Shown in pieces: positions 23,940 through 37,859 of a stretch of DNA of 64,000 nt. The stretch lies in assembly GCA_900660155.1 (NCBI GenBank), contig CABFPE010000115.1, forward strand, positions 565,280-629,279, read 5' to 3'. The notes beneath the pieces were generated by a model. That model was given only the letters and a program-made list of their open reading frames with translations, did not search any database and was not told where the DNA came from. Every line of letters begins with the position of its first letter. Positions within the stretch are counted from its first letter, which is position 1. The position numbers and the translations under genes are program-made. This DNA is from Hofstenia miamia (lineage: Eukaryota > Xenacoelomorpha > Acoela > Hofsteniidae).

Positions 23940-24840
23940 AGGCCAGAAAATTCCTTTCAAGTATTTAGTTAAATAAAAACAATCAAGGCAACCCTGGATT
24001 AGCCATTAAGCAAAATAAGCAAGTGCTTAGAGCGTCAAGAAAGGGGGCACCACAGAAATTTTCAAGTCTGAATTTTTTAATGGCACCACAGTGCTAAGTA
24101 AAATAAATCGAGTTGGTCAAATTATTCAGATCTCAATATTGGCCATTTTAAAATAAATGTTTTCTTATTTTCCTTACTCAAATATCACCACGAGCCTCTT
24201 ACAAAACTGTAGTGTGAAAGAATCGAGCGAATCAGCATAACTTGGATCTCAATTAGAAATTATCCATTTCAGCTTCAAAAATGTCATTCATATGTGTTTC
24301 ATAAATTCAGTGAAAAAAATATCAAGACAAGATTCTGTCATGCTCTTAGAAGATGGCAGAGTGTACTTTCCAAATGTAGACATTGGCTCATGTATATCTT
24401 TGCCATTAATCACAAATCACTCAGATGAAATTTCTTAGCTGAAATATATTAAAAATTACATCAGAACAACTATGAAATAAGGAAAACTGCATGCATTAAT
24501 CTCTATTAACTATAGAAGAAGATCTAAGATTGTATTTGCATGCTTCAAACGTAGGATAAAACTTTTCGAAGTTTCTTAGTATTATTTATATTTTACTTCA
24601 ATAAATATCAAATTACGTGATTAAATTTAGTATAGCTTGAGTATTTAGCAGACACTGCAGCTAAAAACTCGGAAGAAACTTTCAAATGCAAGCAAAGATT
24701 TCCTTCCTACAGTTAATTTTGATTCACTTCATGAATGACATTTGTTTGGGTTACTGAATGAATGTATGCTGATTGGTGCATTAGGGAATCAAATTTCTAA
24801 GTGCTTAGAGCCTCTAAAAGGCATGAATTAAAGAGTTAAA
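23940..24840. other. Possible remnant of a DNA transposon, class unresolved
   Basis: The motif AAGTGCTTAGAGC occurs near both ends (about 24020 and 24797) in the same orientation. The left part has a less AT-rich island (GGCAACCCTGGATTAGCC, then a run ending in GGGGGCACCACAG). This resembles end sequences of common animal DNA transposons, but I see no inverted terminal repeats, target duplication or coding region. Confidence 0.2.
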
Positions 24841-26979
24841 CGATGAGAATTAGTCCGTCGTCCACCTAGGTTAGATTGGAAATACAAAGCTTTCCGTTTC
24901 TATTTTCTTTTATTTTCATTTAAGTGAGTTAATTGATTCCGTGTATAATAAATTATAAATTTCAATAACCAACTCAGTTCTTGCGGAGAAAGGTGGGGAT
25001 TTGCGAAGTGGATCCACATATATTACCTGCGGTGCTGGGTGAGGTGCCGGAGTAGGATATTGTCCTGTAAGTATGTCAATTGATATTTGAAAACTATAAA
25101 TTCATAGAATGGTAAATTCACAAAAGCATTCATTTATTAAGAAATCTTAGGTTTAAAATTGCAACAAAAATATTTTAGAGACAACAATATATGGTACATC
25201 ACGCGTTTCGTACATGATGTTTCGCTAATTTAGATATTTGCTCATCAGTGCATGGTGCATGATCGATTTCACAGTACAAACTATCGCAAGTATGGCTTCG
25301 ACTGCCATTATTATTACGAAATAACAGCGCGTCAAGTTTCAACACGGTAATTAGCAATGATTTAAACAACAGAGGTTATACTTAGTAAAATATTTAGCTG
25401 AGCTCAATAGTAAGTAAGAAGTAAATCTAGCGATATATACCTCGGCGTCTAACAATTATCTTAAAGTTATTCATCATTGAAAATATGTTCCAAAATATTA
25501 TTCTTCTAGATCATGAAGATTAAATCGTATTCATATATTGTATTTTATAATATTTTTTTCTGAATTTTTTTATGAAATTCTTGTTCTGTTTTACATTTTG
25601 AGTTTTCAATATTCAAATCAGAGGCGCATGCAACTCAGGACTTCTGGATTAGACATGGGAACATGGAAAAGTAAATCTTGAGAAGAATTTTTACTAAGTA
25701 TTACAGAACCGTTTGAGTTTTTATTGATAGTCTATATCGTCTGTTTACAAGACTTTCCATATTGATGTTTGAAACCAAATGTTCAGATGAGATATTGCTT
25801 AAGATTTGTAATGTATAAATGATTAATATTTCCTTTTTTTCTCAATTCACGTATTTCGACATCGCACCTCAAAATTGCTCAGGAATATCAATATTCTTCA
25901 ACCATATCGACACAGTCGACCATAGATGCCAGGGTGGGCGTTGGTAAGTCACGAGGGTATAACCAAACCTACGCTGTGTGGGTGCGGATTAGTTACAGTT
26001 TTTTTTTAATTTGCAGGTGTGAGTTGGGTAAGTAATTTCAAAATTGCAGATAGGCTTCCAGGTATGGCTTTTTTGTTTTATTCTTAGGGCAGTCATCATA
26101 TATTTATGTTTCCAGAAACTGCAAAAATGTTAGTTCTCTTGAAACTCGATAAACTTTTACTCGATTAGTATAAAGAAGCTTTATAACAGGTTGCACCCAG
26201 GTGTACGGATCACCGGGTCTGCGATTTCCTGACGGGTCGATCTGGGAAATTTTTCTCTTAACCCACCAAGTCACATTTTATTAAAATAATCAATGTAAAC
26301 GAAGGGGCTCGTCTCAATGAGTTCATGTTCTTTAAATATTTTTAATGGCATCGGAAACTTTTATGTTGACTTTCATTTGTTTCTGAATATGTAAAAGTAG
26401 ATACTATTAAATTGTTGAAATTCTGTTTAAATACAAATAGAAACTTTTGCTAGAAATAGAATGGGGTTACATTAATATATTTAATGCCTTTCATTTGTTA
26501 TTAAAGGAATATTTCACCGACTGATGTATTAAATCATTGGAGATTTAGCTCCGAGATAGACATGGACCAAAATTTACGCTGAGGCGCGCCACTGTACGCT
26601 CTACTTTTTCCTAAAATTTTCGATTTGAGAATGTTAGAAACTTGTAGTAAAATCTATACAGTGAAATGGGAAAAAGTACTAGAGGGTGAAACTTCTTGAT
26701 AGTCTCAAAATCTAAATTTGATAAAAGTTTTCTACATAACCGGGCTCAGAACGAGGCATCGTGTCGTACTTTGCGGGAAAAAAATCTTGCAACATCATAG
26801 TCAAATGGCTTGATTCCAGGACAATGAGTAGATAATTTAAAAAAAATTGCTCATAGATCAAGCAGTAGGGTGGCAATTTCCAATTTATCACAAGAGAAGG
26901 GCAATTTTGTTGGCGATATCAATATTAACCTAAATAAAACATGATTATTGAGTAAAAATTTCAAATATAAAATGCATCT

Positions 26980-26980
<1 letters not shown>
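24841..26980. other. Non-coding stretch, nothing recognised
   Basis: No supported gene. Two less AT-rich islands at about 25915-25990 and 26190-26260 may be transposon ends, but I cannot pair them with anything. Confidence 0.4.
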
Positions 26981-27010
<30 letters not shown>

Positions 27011-27016
27011 TATATT

Positions 27017-27049
<33 letters not shown>
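26981..27049. repeat. (TA)n microsatellite, interrupted
   Basis: About 69 bases of alternating TA with a few interruptions. Confidence 0.9.
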
Positions 27050-27099
27050 GAAGAATCTGTAGAAGCAAATGCAATTTAATTAACGGAATTTACAGATAA

Positions 27100-27420
27100 A
27101 TAAGCCAACGTAGGCAATCAATTTCAGAGGTCAGCAAGGAGCTGATAAAGATGAGGGCAACGGGGAGGGAAGAAAAGCATGCTAGATTAGAAAAGAAGCA
27201 GAGGAACAGTCACGATATAGACAGAAGACAAAGAATAGAAAATACTGAAGGAATTCAGAAAAATATCATAAACGAAGAAAGCAGCATGTGGCTTAAAGGT
27301 AGGAGTAAAACAGAAGTATAGATTAATGGGTTCACATGGTCAAGTTGTTAGAATAAACAAGAGCTGGAACAGGAACAGGCCTGTAATTGTACGGGCAGTA
27401 TCTATACTCGCCCAAACAAA
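27100..27420 (+). other. Purine-rich tract, possibly a decayed LINE scrap
   Basis: The plus strand is strongly A/G-rich, like the coding strand of the R4/Dong remnant at 7.1-9.0 kb. One frame reads SSMWLKGRSKTE, faintly like the WL..G.LK.ETE region of such proteins. There is not enough left to name it. Confidence 0.2.
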
Positions 27421-28289
27421 AGTTATGCTGCAAATCTACTGTCGCAACTGAAATTTCTACATTCTGAAACAAAAATGATATTTATAAGTGTTTTTTTACC
27501 TTTTTGTTAATTTATACAATATAACTTTTTTCTCTTTTTGTTTTGCTGAGCTTAAAAAGTATAATGGTTTGTTAGAACACATCTGTTTAAACTTATTCCT
27601 ATTAAATTTTATTCATGTTATAAAGAAAAATGATTGTTTTTGCAATTGACCAATTATTTTATAAAAACCGATTGCACTGAGCCTAAGCATCATACCCGGT
27701 TCCAACATCGGACCAAACTGGGTGAAGATATAAGACGTGGGAATATTGTCTGATGTTATTTGATTCAAAAAAGGCTACAATGCTGCTAATTTCTGAGAGG
27801 GACTTTTGAGATAATTGCAGAAATAATTACTAAAAATTAATCAGAAAGAAATCGCTGGAAATATTGATTTCCAACAACTATTCCGCGGCTCTTCACGATC
27901 TCTTGATTTACATCATTATAATCTCAGCCAATCGCCCTGATTGAAACTAAAGCTGGAATTCCCCTTGTGAAATGGTAACGTTTTCTGTCTTTTGATTATA
28001 AATTACAAATACATATTTGAGCGTGTTCATTGAATGAAATATATTTTATTTACATTAAAAACTTCAAAATGCATTGAGTCTTAGCATTAGTTTACGAACA
28101 CTTAATAAAATATTAAAAGTATGTTTGAACTTGAAAAAATGGATTTTAAAGCGTAAGCTTAGAAAATAATCCAACTTACGTAATTTCCCACGAAGTATAC
28201 ATGAAAACTCTCAAAATTAACAAAACAACATCTCCTCTCAAACACGTTTATCAAGGAGAGAACTATATATATCTAGGTTCCTAATATTA

Positions 28290-29470
28290 AAAACGTTGTT
28301 TCACTGTAATGAAATCCTAAATTCCTGTGCACACGCATTTGCTACCCCGTATTCCACTATCTATACTCAAAGTTTTGGAAGCTTTCAATATCAGTCTATC
28401 TGGAAATATGGGCCTGTAACAGCTTTGCCAAAGAACAAAGATTCTGATAAAACTAATACCAAATCGTTTCGTCTTATAATCGTTACTTCAACTCATGCTA
28501 GAAGTCTAGATAAATTTGGACTACTTTTTTATGTTAGAAGTAACTAAAAATAGTCTAGGTTTATCGCAAATGTTTATTCATTGTTGATGCTTGTTTATGC
28601 ATACTTCATGAAATTACAATAGCAACCATACATCTGTTCTTTGTTTGTTCCTCGATTACTCAACAGATTTTAATTCTGTGCTTCATAACATACTTCTTTT
28701 TACAACCCAGAAATACTTATTCTTTGCTTGCATAATGAATCAGTTCTTATATACTAGGTTTTAATCCATTTGTTAAAATCAGAGACGTTCTTTCGTCTTC
28801 TCGATATGCAACAGTGGGATAACCTCAAGGTGGTCTAATGCCTGACCCACTATTTACTATTTATGCTGATTACCTAACCTCAATACCTTTTGGTGACGAC
28901 GTACATCTAGCAAAGTACTCTGATGATACGAGAATATCGACTGTTATTAGAAGTCATAACGATTTTCAACAGGTGATTGACACTGTTTCCTAATACTCTA
29001 AGGGCATGGCTCTCTCTCTCCGTTGAAAATTTTTTTAACTGAAAACAATTAATTGACCGGACTCTTCGTCAAATTATCATTACTCATATCAGTATTGATA
29101 ACAAGGACTTCCCTATCTAGGAAAATGTCAAATATGTTGGTCTTAATATTGATAGTGTTCTCTCTTGGAAAAGTTATGTAAATACTATCGTTAGACGAGT
29201 CAATTTTAGCATTCATGAAATCTCTTCAAATACATCTGTTCTTGATAAACATAAACAAAACAACATACTATTTTCTGCATCATCATTCATCCCCAATACC
29301 TTCAATTTACTACTATCATTGAGGAACTATCACAGTCATAAACACTTTAATAAATTACATCGCCCGCTTACTTTGTTTTCTAATATCTCGTCGTTTCCAA
29401 ACTTTAAGGTGATTGATATTTTAGAGAGTAAAATTACCATAACAGTTTATTGATCTTGTAAAAAAAGTCA
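28290..29470 (+). mobile_element. Decayed LINE reverse transcriptase
   Basis: Frames on the plus strand carry, in order: WKYGPVTALPKNKDSDKTNTKSFRLI (28410-28475, the W....V.PIPK......YRPI motif), PQGGLMPDPLFTIYADYLTS (about 28824-28885, the GVPQG..L.PLLF motif), HLAKYSDDTRI (about 28908-28940, the catalytic YADD box read as YSDD), and YVGLNIDSVLSWKSYVNTIVRR (29130-29200, thumb). A further stretch to about 29450 ends in FPNFKVIDILESK. Many frame breaks. No 3' tail found. The clade is CR1/Jockey-like by motif, not certain. Confidence 0.65.
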
Positions 29471-29479
29471 AATCTACTT

Positions 29480-32400
29480 GTAATAATTGAAGACAGTTTA
29501 GTTGTTATTCCGCACATCTTTGACAAAACATTGTATCTAAATTTGACGAGTGTTTTCGTAGTGTTTTGTGGATGCGTTTTTATCATGAATGATTATTCTT
29601 ATCATGTACAAGATTTGTGAGTAAGACAAATAGAAGAAAACTACGTTTAAGTGTATATTAATTCAAAAGAATGTTAGAAAATATATTATGGCGCTTGATA
29701 GTCATTTACGAGCTTGAGATAAACGTAACAAGTGTATGATAAGTGCATTAGATACTAAAACCTAATGATTCATTTAAAGAATTAGCGATGCGAATTATTG
29801 CTTTAAGATAACCAAGCCTATATTGCGGCTAGGAATAATAGTTTTCGGTTACTGAGAAAAACTTAGTTAAGTTCTACAATGTTAAAATGAATCTCAGATA
29901 ATCTCAAAATAACTACTTTTTTAATTCGAACTTATCCAAGATTTTAAACTAACCACTGTTGTCTTAAGAATGATTTGTCATTTGAAATTTTAAATATAAA
30001 TGGAAATATTACAAGGAATTTTCTATGATTTTTCTTTAAAAAAATCAAATTTGAAATAGAATTCTATTATTAAAAAGTAATGAATTTCTAAAAATATATT
30101 TGCAAATAACAAGCTTCGAAGCTTCACAGAAATCATGGTCTGCCAATTTGTACCACTAGCATCCACATTTTGCAACCCCTTTTTGGTTCTTCATTCATCA
30201 ATTTCATTACTGTCACATATATTGCAAATGAACTTCAAAATCAGAGGCACTCTAATTTTCATATATGCTTTCTACAATGGAGAACTAGAAATAGAGATGT
30301 ATTTCTAGTTGTACATGTCTTTATATATTCAAAGATGACATTTTATGGTGAATTCAAGCATATTAGAATGGAATTTTTTTTCTGAAGTCAAAGTTTGTAT
30401 TAGACATCACCTGAAATTCTTCTTAATTGCACTTTAATTGAGAAGGATGTTGGAAAATTTTTTGCTTATATCCTTTTCATACCAGCTCTGATCTCACATT
30501 GTTGTATGAAAATTTTTTACTATAAGATTTTACATATTCCATTGAACAGCTTAAAGTTTCTTTATTGGACCAGTGGGCGTCTCAACTGCATGCCATTAGG
30601 AATGTATCATAAACATTAAATGAGTTTGTTTAGATCAGATGCTTGCACTTACTGAAATCATATGAATATGAATATTATGTTATTATTTAACCTAGCGAAG
30701 TCAATTCCCTTTAGGCATAGTAGTTTAAATACAGCCGCGCGTAAGTTCTAAGAAAATGAAATGTATGACGAAAATTAATTAATTTGTTGCATGTCACTTT
30801 ATCACTTATAGAGTCCACCGGTATAAAGATACCGATAACCCGGGATTTGGACAATACTGAAAAATAGCAATACCGCGGTTTCTTGGCTAAAAAATAGATC
30901 GGTATTTTATTTAAAAGTTTGTGAGTTACTTATAGATTTTTTAAAAAAATCAGATTTGCAAATTTGCCAATTCAGGATAAGGTGTATTTAATTCTTTGTA
31001 ACACAAAATTCATGACTATGAAATTTAAATCCTATTAGTTTATGCGCATGGTCGAAAGGTCCATTGCGGTTTTAATAAATTGGTGATATGTAACACTTAG
31101 ACTTCTATCAGGTTACACTTGTCTTTGTCAGACTCGAATTTTTCAATTTGTAAATACTATGTCTATCATAAGAGGATAAAGTCAAAATTTAAAAATCCAT
31201 TCTCCTTTCGCAAATCTTAGTGAGATGTTCTTCATGAAAATGTAAAAATAACGGTTTGAGTAATCATTTAGTACTTTAAAATTTAATATTTCTCATAATT
31301 TGATTAACTGCATTTTAATAATAGCATTTTCAAGTACATAAAATCAACCAGTACAACAAAATAATTTTTCAGCCAGGAAGGGACGTAAATTCTCCAATGG
31401 GCATAATTACAGCAATGTAATCTATATATAGTATGCATGCGTGCAATTATAGGATTCCTTATTTTTTATTGAACCGGATTGAGAAATGGATAATTTGTTT
31501 TTGTTGATTTTGATACCTAGGTTAAAATTTTTTTCTCTAAAACTAAAGTTTGAGCCTTCAAATTATCAAAAGTGACACTGGTAATGATTTTCAAATTATA
31601 AATTTTAAATTGAAAAAATACATTAGACCTATAGGATGCTTATTGGATCTTAAATTTTGCTGCAAGCAATTCTCCAAAAGGGTCCTATGTATACATGTAC
31701 ATGTATATGATACATAAATGTAACCACGTGAGATAAACATAATTTAAGACAAAATGCAATACATGGAATTGTTTGTTAGCAAATTATAGCGTCAGGGAGA
31801 TTTACATTTGCGTTTTTCCTGAACATCTTAGATTATGTACTTTTTATGTTGGTTGTTCTGAGCCATAGAATACGTCGCTCATATTCAAACAGTAAGTTCT
31901 CCTTTAAACAATTTCCAAGTCAGTTTCTAAAAAAAGTGATACATTACCAAAACAGATATTGAAAACAAAAATGAGTAAAACACGAAAATGAAATACACCC
32001 AAAGCAATGAGAAACATGAGTTACAACAGCACAAAGCATTTAATAAGAAAAAATAGGCGTCACCTTATTTCATGCCTTCGCTAAGAAATGACGAGCATTG
32101 GAGAGTCTTTGAAACACTAATGCTTCAGTGAGATTGATAAAATGTCTATGAAAATTGAACAAAGCTATTGTTCAAAGGAGATGAAGTAGAAGAGGAGAAC
32201 TTGTCTAAGCCATTTAAGGAAGAGAGGAATGGCTATCCCAATGGTGAACATCATGAGCACTTATTGTATGTGGAATACACAACTACTTTGATCAATGTCT
32301 ATTGAAGTTTTGTATGCTGATAATTGCCAGGAGTTCGTTTTACGATTCTAAGCAAGGTTTTTATGAATAAACTGAAAAACATTACATATTTCAGAAACTA

Positions 32401-33711
32401 AATATGATATACATAAATAATGCCAAATTAACCTAGAATCTTACTTTTGGTTTGATGTAGTTTTATGATTAATTTCAAAGTATATTAATTATTTTCAGTT
32501 AAAACTCGGCTGCATAGCGTGTTCTTGAAATAGCATTGATAGAGAATTACAAAGTATTCAACGTTTGCGTTGAATTCTTATATTTCATATGAATTACAAT
32601 TTCTAAAACATTTTTGAATAATAAAAACATGTCTAGGTTTTTAAAGATGGGTATTTGTCTAAGTACTAGGCATGTTGAGAGCTCTTATTGGTTTACTTCA
32701 ATTCTAGTTAGAATATCTAAGGTTTGCCATTAATGAATTTATGATATATTTTGTTTGAAATGCATATAAACAAGTTGAACCAAAAAATGAACCGATTAAG
32801 TTTTTTAATTAATGAGATAGAAATTAAAATTTTAAAACACTATTTGCTCATCAAATAGCACAATGGAAAGAATTTGTGTAAAAAAATCGAATCAAATTGG
32901 TTGCTGAATACCACCTGCAAGATAAACATTCAAGCTGTCTTAGATTCATCCGCATATAATATATTTAATTCCCACGACAGTTGTTTACTATAATTAACAT
33001 AAAGTATCTTAACTAGAGACATTAGAACCTAAAGATCTTGAGACCTAATATTTTCAAAGAATTGTCCCATCATTCATTATTGTTATCCTTGAGAATATCA
33101 GTGTTCCTGTATCTATCTATATATTGCTTACACTAGGAAATTTGTAGTCGAGAACTACAAAATTAGTAGCAAACTAATGCTATATGATCTTGTCCCTATT
33201 CTGTATGGAAATACAATCCATTAGTACTTCAAAAATATTCTAAATGGCTTTTCGTAATTTCTATCCAAAAAATAGAAATTTAATCAGTTCACTTTTTGGC
33301 CACCCTGTATATAAATTTTTTTTCAACTGTTTCAATGCACATATTATTGTACAATATTCTCAGATTTGCATTGTTGTTTTGGCATTCACATGTAATGGTT
33401 TTTGCTTTACGCTAATCTGCCTTTTAACAATAAAAATGTATTATATAACTAAAGGTTTTACTTTTTTCATATTTACTTACAATTTTCATTAAATTCATTA
33501 AAAAGTTATTATCAAATTAATGTGGTTTACTTAATTTGAGCGTAAACAATTCTTGTTTTCATTTTCTATTTTATAGGTAAGTACTTGAAAATGTATATTA
33601 TTTAAACAGCTTATAAAAATATGTTATTTTCATCTACATTTTATTTTGAATTAAATAAACTTTACATTTGATGATTTTTATGAATTACTTCTATTTAAAA
33701 ATTCTATTAAT
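29480..33711. other. 4.2 kb AT-rich non-coding stretch
   Basis: No gene, LINE or transposase domain that I can support. A small GC-richer patch at 30815-30895 has repeated CGGTAT/ACCG steps of a kind often seen at hAT element tips, but it has no partner. Confidence 0.45.
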
Positions 33712-33955
33712 TACTATTATTATTATTCTGAGACTTTATTATTGTGGGCAGATGATCGCATCATATCCCAAATTATAGTACAATATAAAATTCATACAAA
33801 TAAATAAACAAAAACAATATTTACAATAAAATTAATTAACTACGGCACGTTGAACATCGGCAATTTATTGAGAATGTGCAAGAATTATTCCTATCAAAAG
33901 GTAGTTGACTAATGTAGTCCAATAGTTTTTCCTTTAATATTTTTAATGTATCAAA

Positions 33956-34252
33956 TCAATTTATCTTTGTTTTGAGATGAAGAAAATTTATACAATGGCT
34001 TACACGAACAAAGAATGATTTATCACTAGAGTATTTTCGAAATTTTGGAAGTTCTATGAATAATCGATCACTACGTCTTGGGACTGAGCTAGGTGCGATA
34101 TTCACAAAATCTTGGATATTAATGTCATAATAATTATTAACCCGTTTATTAAAGAAAATTAAATCTAAATATTCCAGATAAAGAGTAATAGGTAGTAGTT
34201 TAGATTTCTTGAGTCTTTCTTGAATGAGAGATTTGAAAATGGATATATCCAT
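33956..34252 (-). pseudogene. LINE ORF2 C-terminal region
   Basis: 98-codon frame with ERLKKSKLLPITLYLEYLDLIFF then NIAPSSVPRRSDRLF, the post-thumb region seen at the end of many CR1-like ORF2 proteins (compare LLPVSLFLQLKDVHQ in the LINE at 11.5-15.8 kb). About 60 further bases after its end read like the final residues of the protein in a neighbouring frame, then the tail begins. Confidence 0.6.
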
Positions 34253-34689
34253 TTAAGAGCGCATTTTGAAATAGAAGTAGTAAACGTGAGCACAAAAGAG
34301 ATGATGCGAATATTGAAGATGCATATGTAAGGATGGAAAGACACATGCTTTTTAATAGTTTAAGTTTTACTTTCTGAGACCCCGAGTAAGGTATATTTCT
34401 TATTAATTTGAAAAGAACAGAATATGCTTTATTTAAACGTGTCTGAATATGGCTGTTCCAAGTAAGACAATTTGTTAATATTAGCCCTAGATCAGTTGCC
34501 TAGTTTCCATGGTGTTTTAGTGTTGTATGTAGTTAGGTTATCAGTGGTTTCCGAGCAACTTAAAAAGAAAGTGCCTCACACTTAGATACATAGAGTTCCA
34601 TAATATTCATACTAGACCAATCAACAAAGTTGCTTGTTATTTTGCAGTTGAGATATAAAATTATTACCGGCATTTAGGAGTTTGCAATC

Positions 34690-35570
34690 ATCCGCATATA
34701 TAAATGACACACTGGAAAATGCAAAGTCTGGTAGTTCATTAATAAAGATAAGGAACATTATAACTGCAAGAACAGATCCCTGCGGACCATCACTAGTTAC
34801 TTCTTTTTGAGAGGATATGTGTCCATTTATGTTTACGCATTGTTGTCGCTTAGTAAGATAAGATTAAAGTAAGCAGACAAAGTCTTCGTCGAATCGAAAA
34901 CATTTCAGTTTATGAAGAATAAGAGAATGTGAAATTTTGTTGAATGGTTTACAAAAGTCTTAATAAATACTGCAACAGGTCAATTATCATCCGTATAACG
35001 AAAAAGTTTATCAATGAATGTAAGGAGCTGTGTAACAGTAGATCTTCTTCGACAGAAACCATGCTGATAATTGCGAATTTGTGGTTTAATTAGTGGAAAA
35101 GCATATTTAAAAAGAATTTTTTCGAACACAATAGACATCTTTGGGAGCAGTGAAATTGGACGATCGAGTTTAATATTTGTAACATCTTTATTTTTAGGAA
35201 TAGGTGTTATAATAGAAGTTTTCCAGCAGGATGGATAAATTCTATTTGCTAGTATATACTTAAATATATTGAGAACATGTGGTGGACTTTCATTTGCAAA
35301 CGTCTTAAGTATAAATGAAGGAAGCAGATCGGCAGTTATTGATGTAGAGAGATCACAGGAGTTGAGCAATTTGTAAACAGTATTCAGGGAGGGTGAAACT
35401 GATGATAAAAAGATTGTAGGAATATTATCATTGTAAGGCGCTACAAATGTAAATTTTTTATTGTAAACTGATGCAAAATATGAGTTAAATAGTTCCGATT
35501 TGGCAGATGAAGAATCAGCTATATTAGATTCATAGTGCATTGAAGCTGGAAGTCCTGACGAGACAGACAT
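34690..35570 (-). pseudogene. LINE reverse transcriptase
   Basis: The frame 35570-34980 (196 codons) contains SITADLLPSFILKTFA (D.I....LK motif), NRIYPSCWKTSIITPIPKNK, DRPISLLPKMSIVFEKILF and QHGFCRRRSTVTQLLTFID, the standard fingers-to-palm order. After a frame change the palm continues with SDGPQGSVLAVIMFLIFINEL and the intact catalytic box FIYADDCKLLNAG (about 34690-34730). The active-site aspartates are therefore still readable, but the frame is broken between the two halves. Confidence 0.8.
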
Positions 35571-35575
35571 CTAAA

Positions 35576-36740
35576 CATCTAAACAACGTTAGAGTTATGT
35601 AAATATATTTCTGAAATCTCGCAAGTATATACCAATCATAAAGGCTACTACCAAAGCCCATCCAAGCCCCAGACCAAACCCTGAACAAATGAACTACGTC
35701 TTTAAAATGTTTTGGACAGCATTATTCTTTAAGAAATAATGATAAAAATTATTTTAAAATTGTAAATATTGCTTAGAAACTTTGTTCTTTAGGTTGTATG
35801 GTCAATGTCACAAAAAATGAATATTTTGATGTTAACTAATATATCAAGAACTTACAATTTGTGTTCAAGATAAAAATTTGTATTTTAGCAAACAAATAAT
35901 TACATGTATTTATTAGTAAATTTCTTTCTGCTTTTAAACAATTTTCATTCGAGACATATGCAAAACTACAGAAGTAGTTCTTTGAACCAAAGAGGTTTGT
36001 AGCATGTACAGCAAAAATTTAGCCTACAGCTTCAGAAATTTTGCAACAACCGTTATGTTGGCAAAGAAAATATTCTCATTTCCTGAAGTGTTGAAACATA
36101 ATGACTATAGACAGGTCACTTTTTCAACTAAACAAGTCAATTAGAATAATCAGTTACATTAATCAGGTCTAAAACATTCAAATAGAAGGCATACAATTAC
36201 ATGAAAAGACCTGTTCTCACTTATTTGCAGGAAAAAGTGGACTGGGTTGAGTTTTGACTATTTTTGAATTTTCACTAGGGCTTGGATTAGGCATAAGCCA
36301 CCATTATTAATTGAGTCAAATTTTCATGAGCTATAATTCTGTTTTATATAAAGAAATTAGTTAGGCATTGTCTTTTGGCCAAAAGGAATATAATTTTGAT
36401 CTAAAATATTGATACGATTTCAACCCTAATTATATCTATTGTGCCTACTAGGGCTCTGGGCATATGATACAAATTTTGTTGCTAGCCTAATTAAGATAGG
36501 AAATCTATTTGGAGAAATTCAAATTATTTCAACAAATGTGGAAGTATTGCGGAAGACCTTAGGCGACTAGTACTGTGACAAAGTTGTTTTTTTACCATTT
36601 GAAACAAGCAATAAACCAAGGCCCAATTAAAAACTTTTAGTTATACACTGGATCTTGACATTAAGGGTTCAAAACAACACAGTGTTTGAGTAATACAAAT
36701 TTTTACTCAAATTCTTACAACAAAGTTTGCGATGAATTAT
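35576..36740. other. AT-rich non-coding stretch, nothing recognised
   Basis: No supported gene or repeat. Confidence 0.4.
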
Positions 36741-37140
36741 CAGGGTTGTCGTGATATGGGATGGGACAAAGGAGGCTGTCCCACTCGTCTCATAGGACAA
36801 GTCGTGTAACAAAATTTTGCCGAAATGTTCTTTCTGAATGAATGTTTATACATTGTTGCCTGAAAAAAACATTCAATGTTTTAAACACGTTGAAAACAGT
36901 GTTTTAAATACCTGCTTTTTCATTGTTTTTTCGACATTTTTTTCAGAATAATTCACCACCTTCAAATGGTCTTATCAGCCTAAAACAATATATTGAGAAA
37001 TTCACATATGTATTTCCTATCTCTAAAAATTAAGATAATGTGCTTTAAATTTAATATTGGTCTCTAATAGCGTTGTCGTGGGACGTGGGATGGAATGGGA
37101 ATGGGTCAGAATATAACTGTCCCACTTCAAGGCTGAAAAT
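36741..37140. repeat. Two direct copies of a hAT-like tip sequence
   Basis: CAGGGTTGTCGTG at 36741 and AGCGTTGTCGTGGGACGTGG at 37069 are direct, similar copies 328 bases apart. Each is followed by GGGATGG and a nearby CTGTCCCAC (36776 and 37123). CAGGG tips suggest a hAT-type element duplicated or nested, but no matching right end was found. Confidence 0.3.
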
Positions 37141-37859
37141 TATGCATCCAAAAGCTGTTTTGCTATTGCTGTGAAGTAAAGGTATTCAATCTAAAAGAAT
37201 TTTTCTACGGCTTGGTGATCAGTTATTAATTGGCAAGATATGAAGAGGTTAATCATGATATGTTGTCTCAAAATCTGGAAGAGTCATCAGCAAGATATTT
37301 GAATTATGATGTATGCAAAATACATGGTACACTCTAATACTTGCTTTTTAAAACCGGACTACATCGGGGAGGAATAATGTCAGGCTTAGAAAATAGAATA
37401 TGATGTAACAGATTATTTACATCATTTATGATTTCTATGAATTGCTTAAGTGCTCTATTTTCCTTTTTAAATGGAAGGTTTTGTTTTGTAACAATGTCAG
37501 TTTGTTTTCTATATATGATTTGGATAAAGCTTATGAATCCTTTCACCTCTGCTCACATCCTTGTGCACCTTCTCACGTAAGATGGAAATGAAGACGGAGA
37601 ATTGACAATGATAGAGAGATTTGAAGCTTAAATGATGAAATGCTACGATGAAGCGAAGAGAAATTGTGGAAGTTACAGTTGAAACCAGTAAGGATTTACC
37701 AATCAGTAATCAACTCACCAACTGAATTGATTAACTGGCTACAACCGGTTGGTTAATTGTAATTTTTTAAGGAAAACCGGTCGACAGTTAGTTCATTTGA
37801 TGTTCTGATACCTCCTCAATGCGCAATCTAGTGAATTGCATTTCAGGGTGTTCTCATAG
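37141..37859. other. Non-coding flank of the LTR element
   Basis: The minus-strand frame 37546-37334 (70 codons) shows no recognisable family. A GC-richer patch with repeated ACCGG/CCGGT steps lies at 37740-37800. I see no gene. Confidence 0.35.

Larger units (their letters stand above)
33712..35575 (-). mobile_element. 5'-truncated CR1-like LINE with (AAT)n tail
   Basis: The minus strand begins inside ORF2 just before the reverse transcriptase and ends at 33712-33730 in AAT repeats, the usual form of a 5'-truncated insertion. The endonuclease and ORF1 are absent. A long intact reverse-transcriptase N-terminal frame (35570-34980) and a C-terminal frame (34252-33956) flank a damaged middle. 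Confidence 0.8.

Noticed and set aside
27100-27420. Second R4/Dong copy
   Set aside because: Only base composition and one weak WLKG..KTE motif support it, so I list it as an unresolved scrap.
36733-37307. Octamer TGAATTAT on the left of the hAT-like tip at 36741 and again at 37300, resembling a target duplication
   Set aside because: The sequence before the second octamer does not end in the inverse of the CAGGG tip. In AT-rich DNA such a match is expected by chance now and then.
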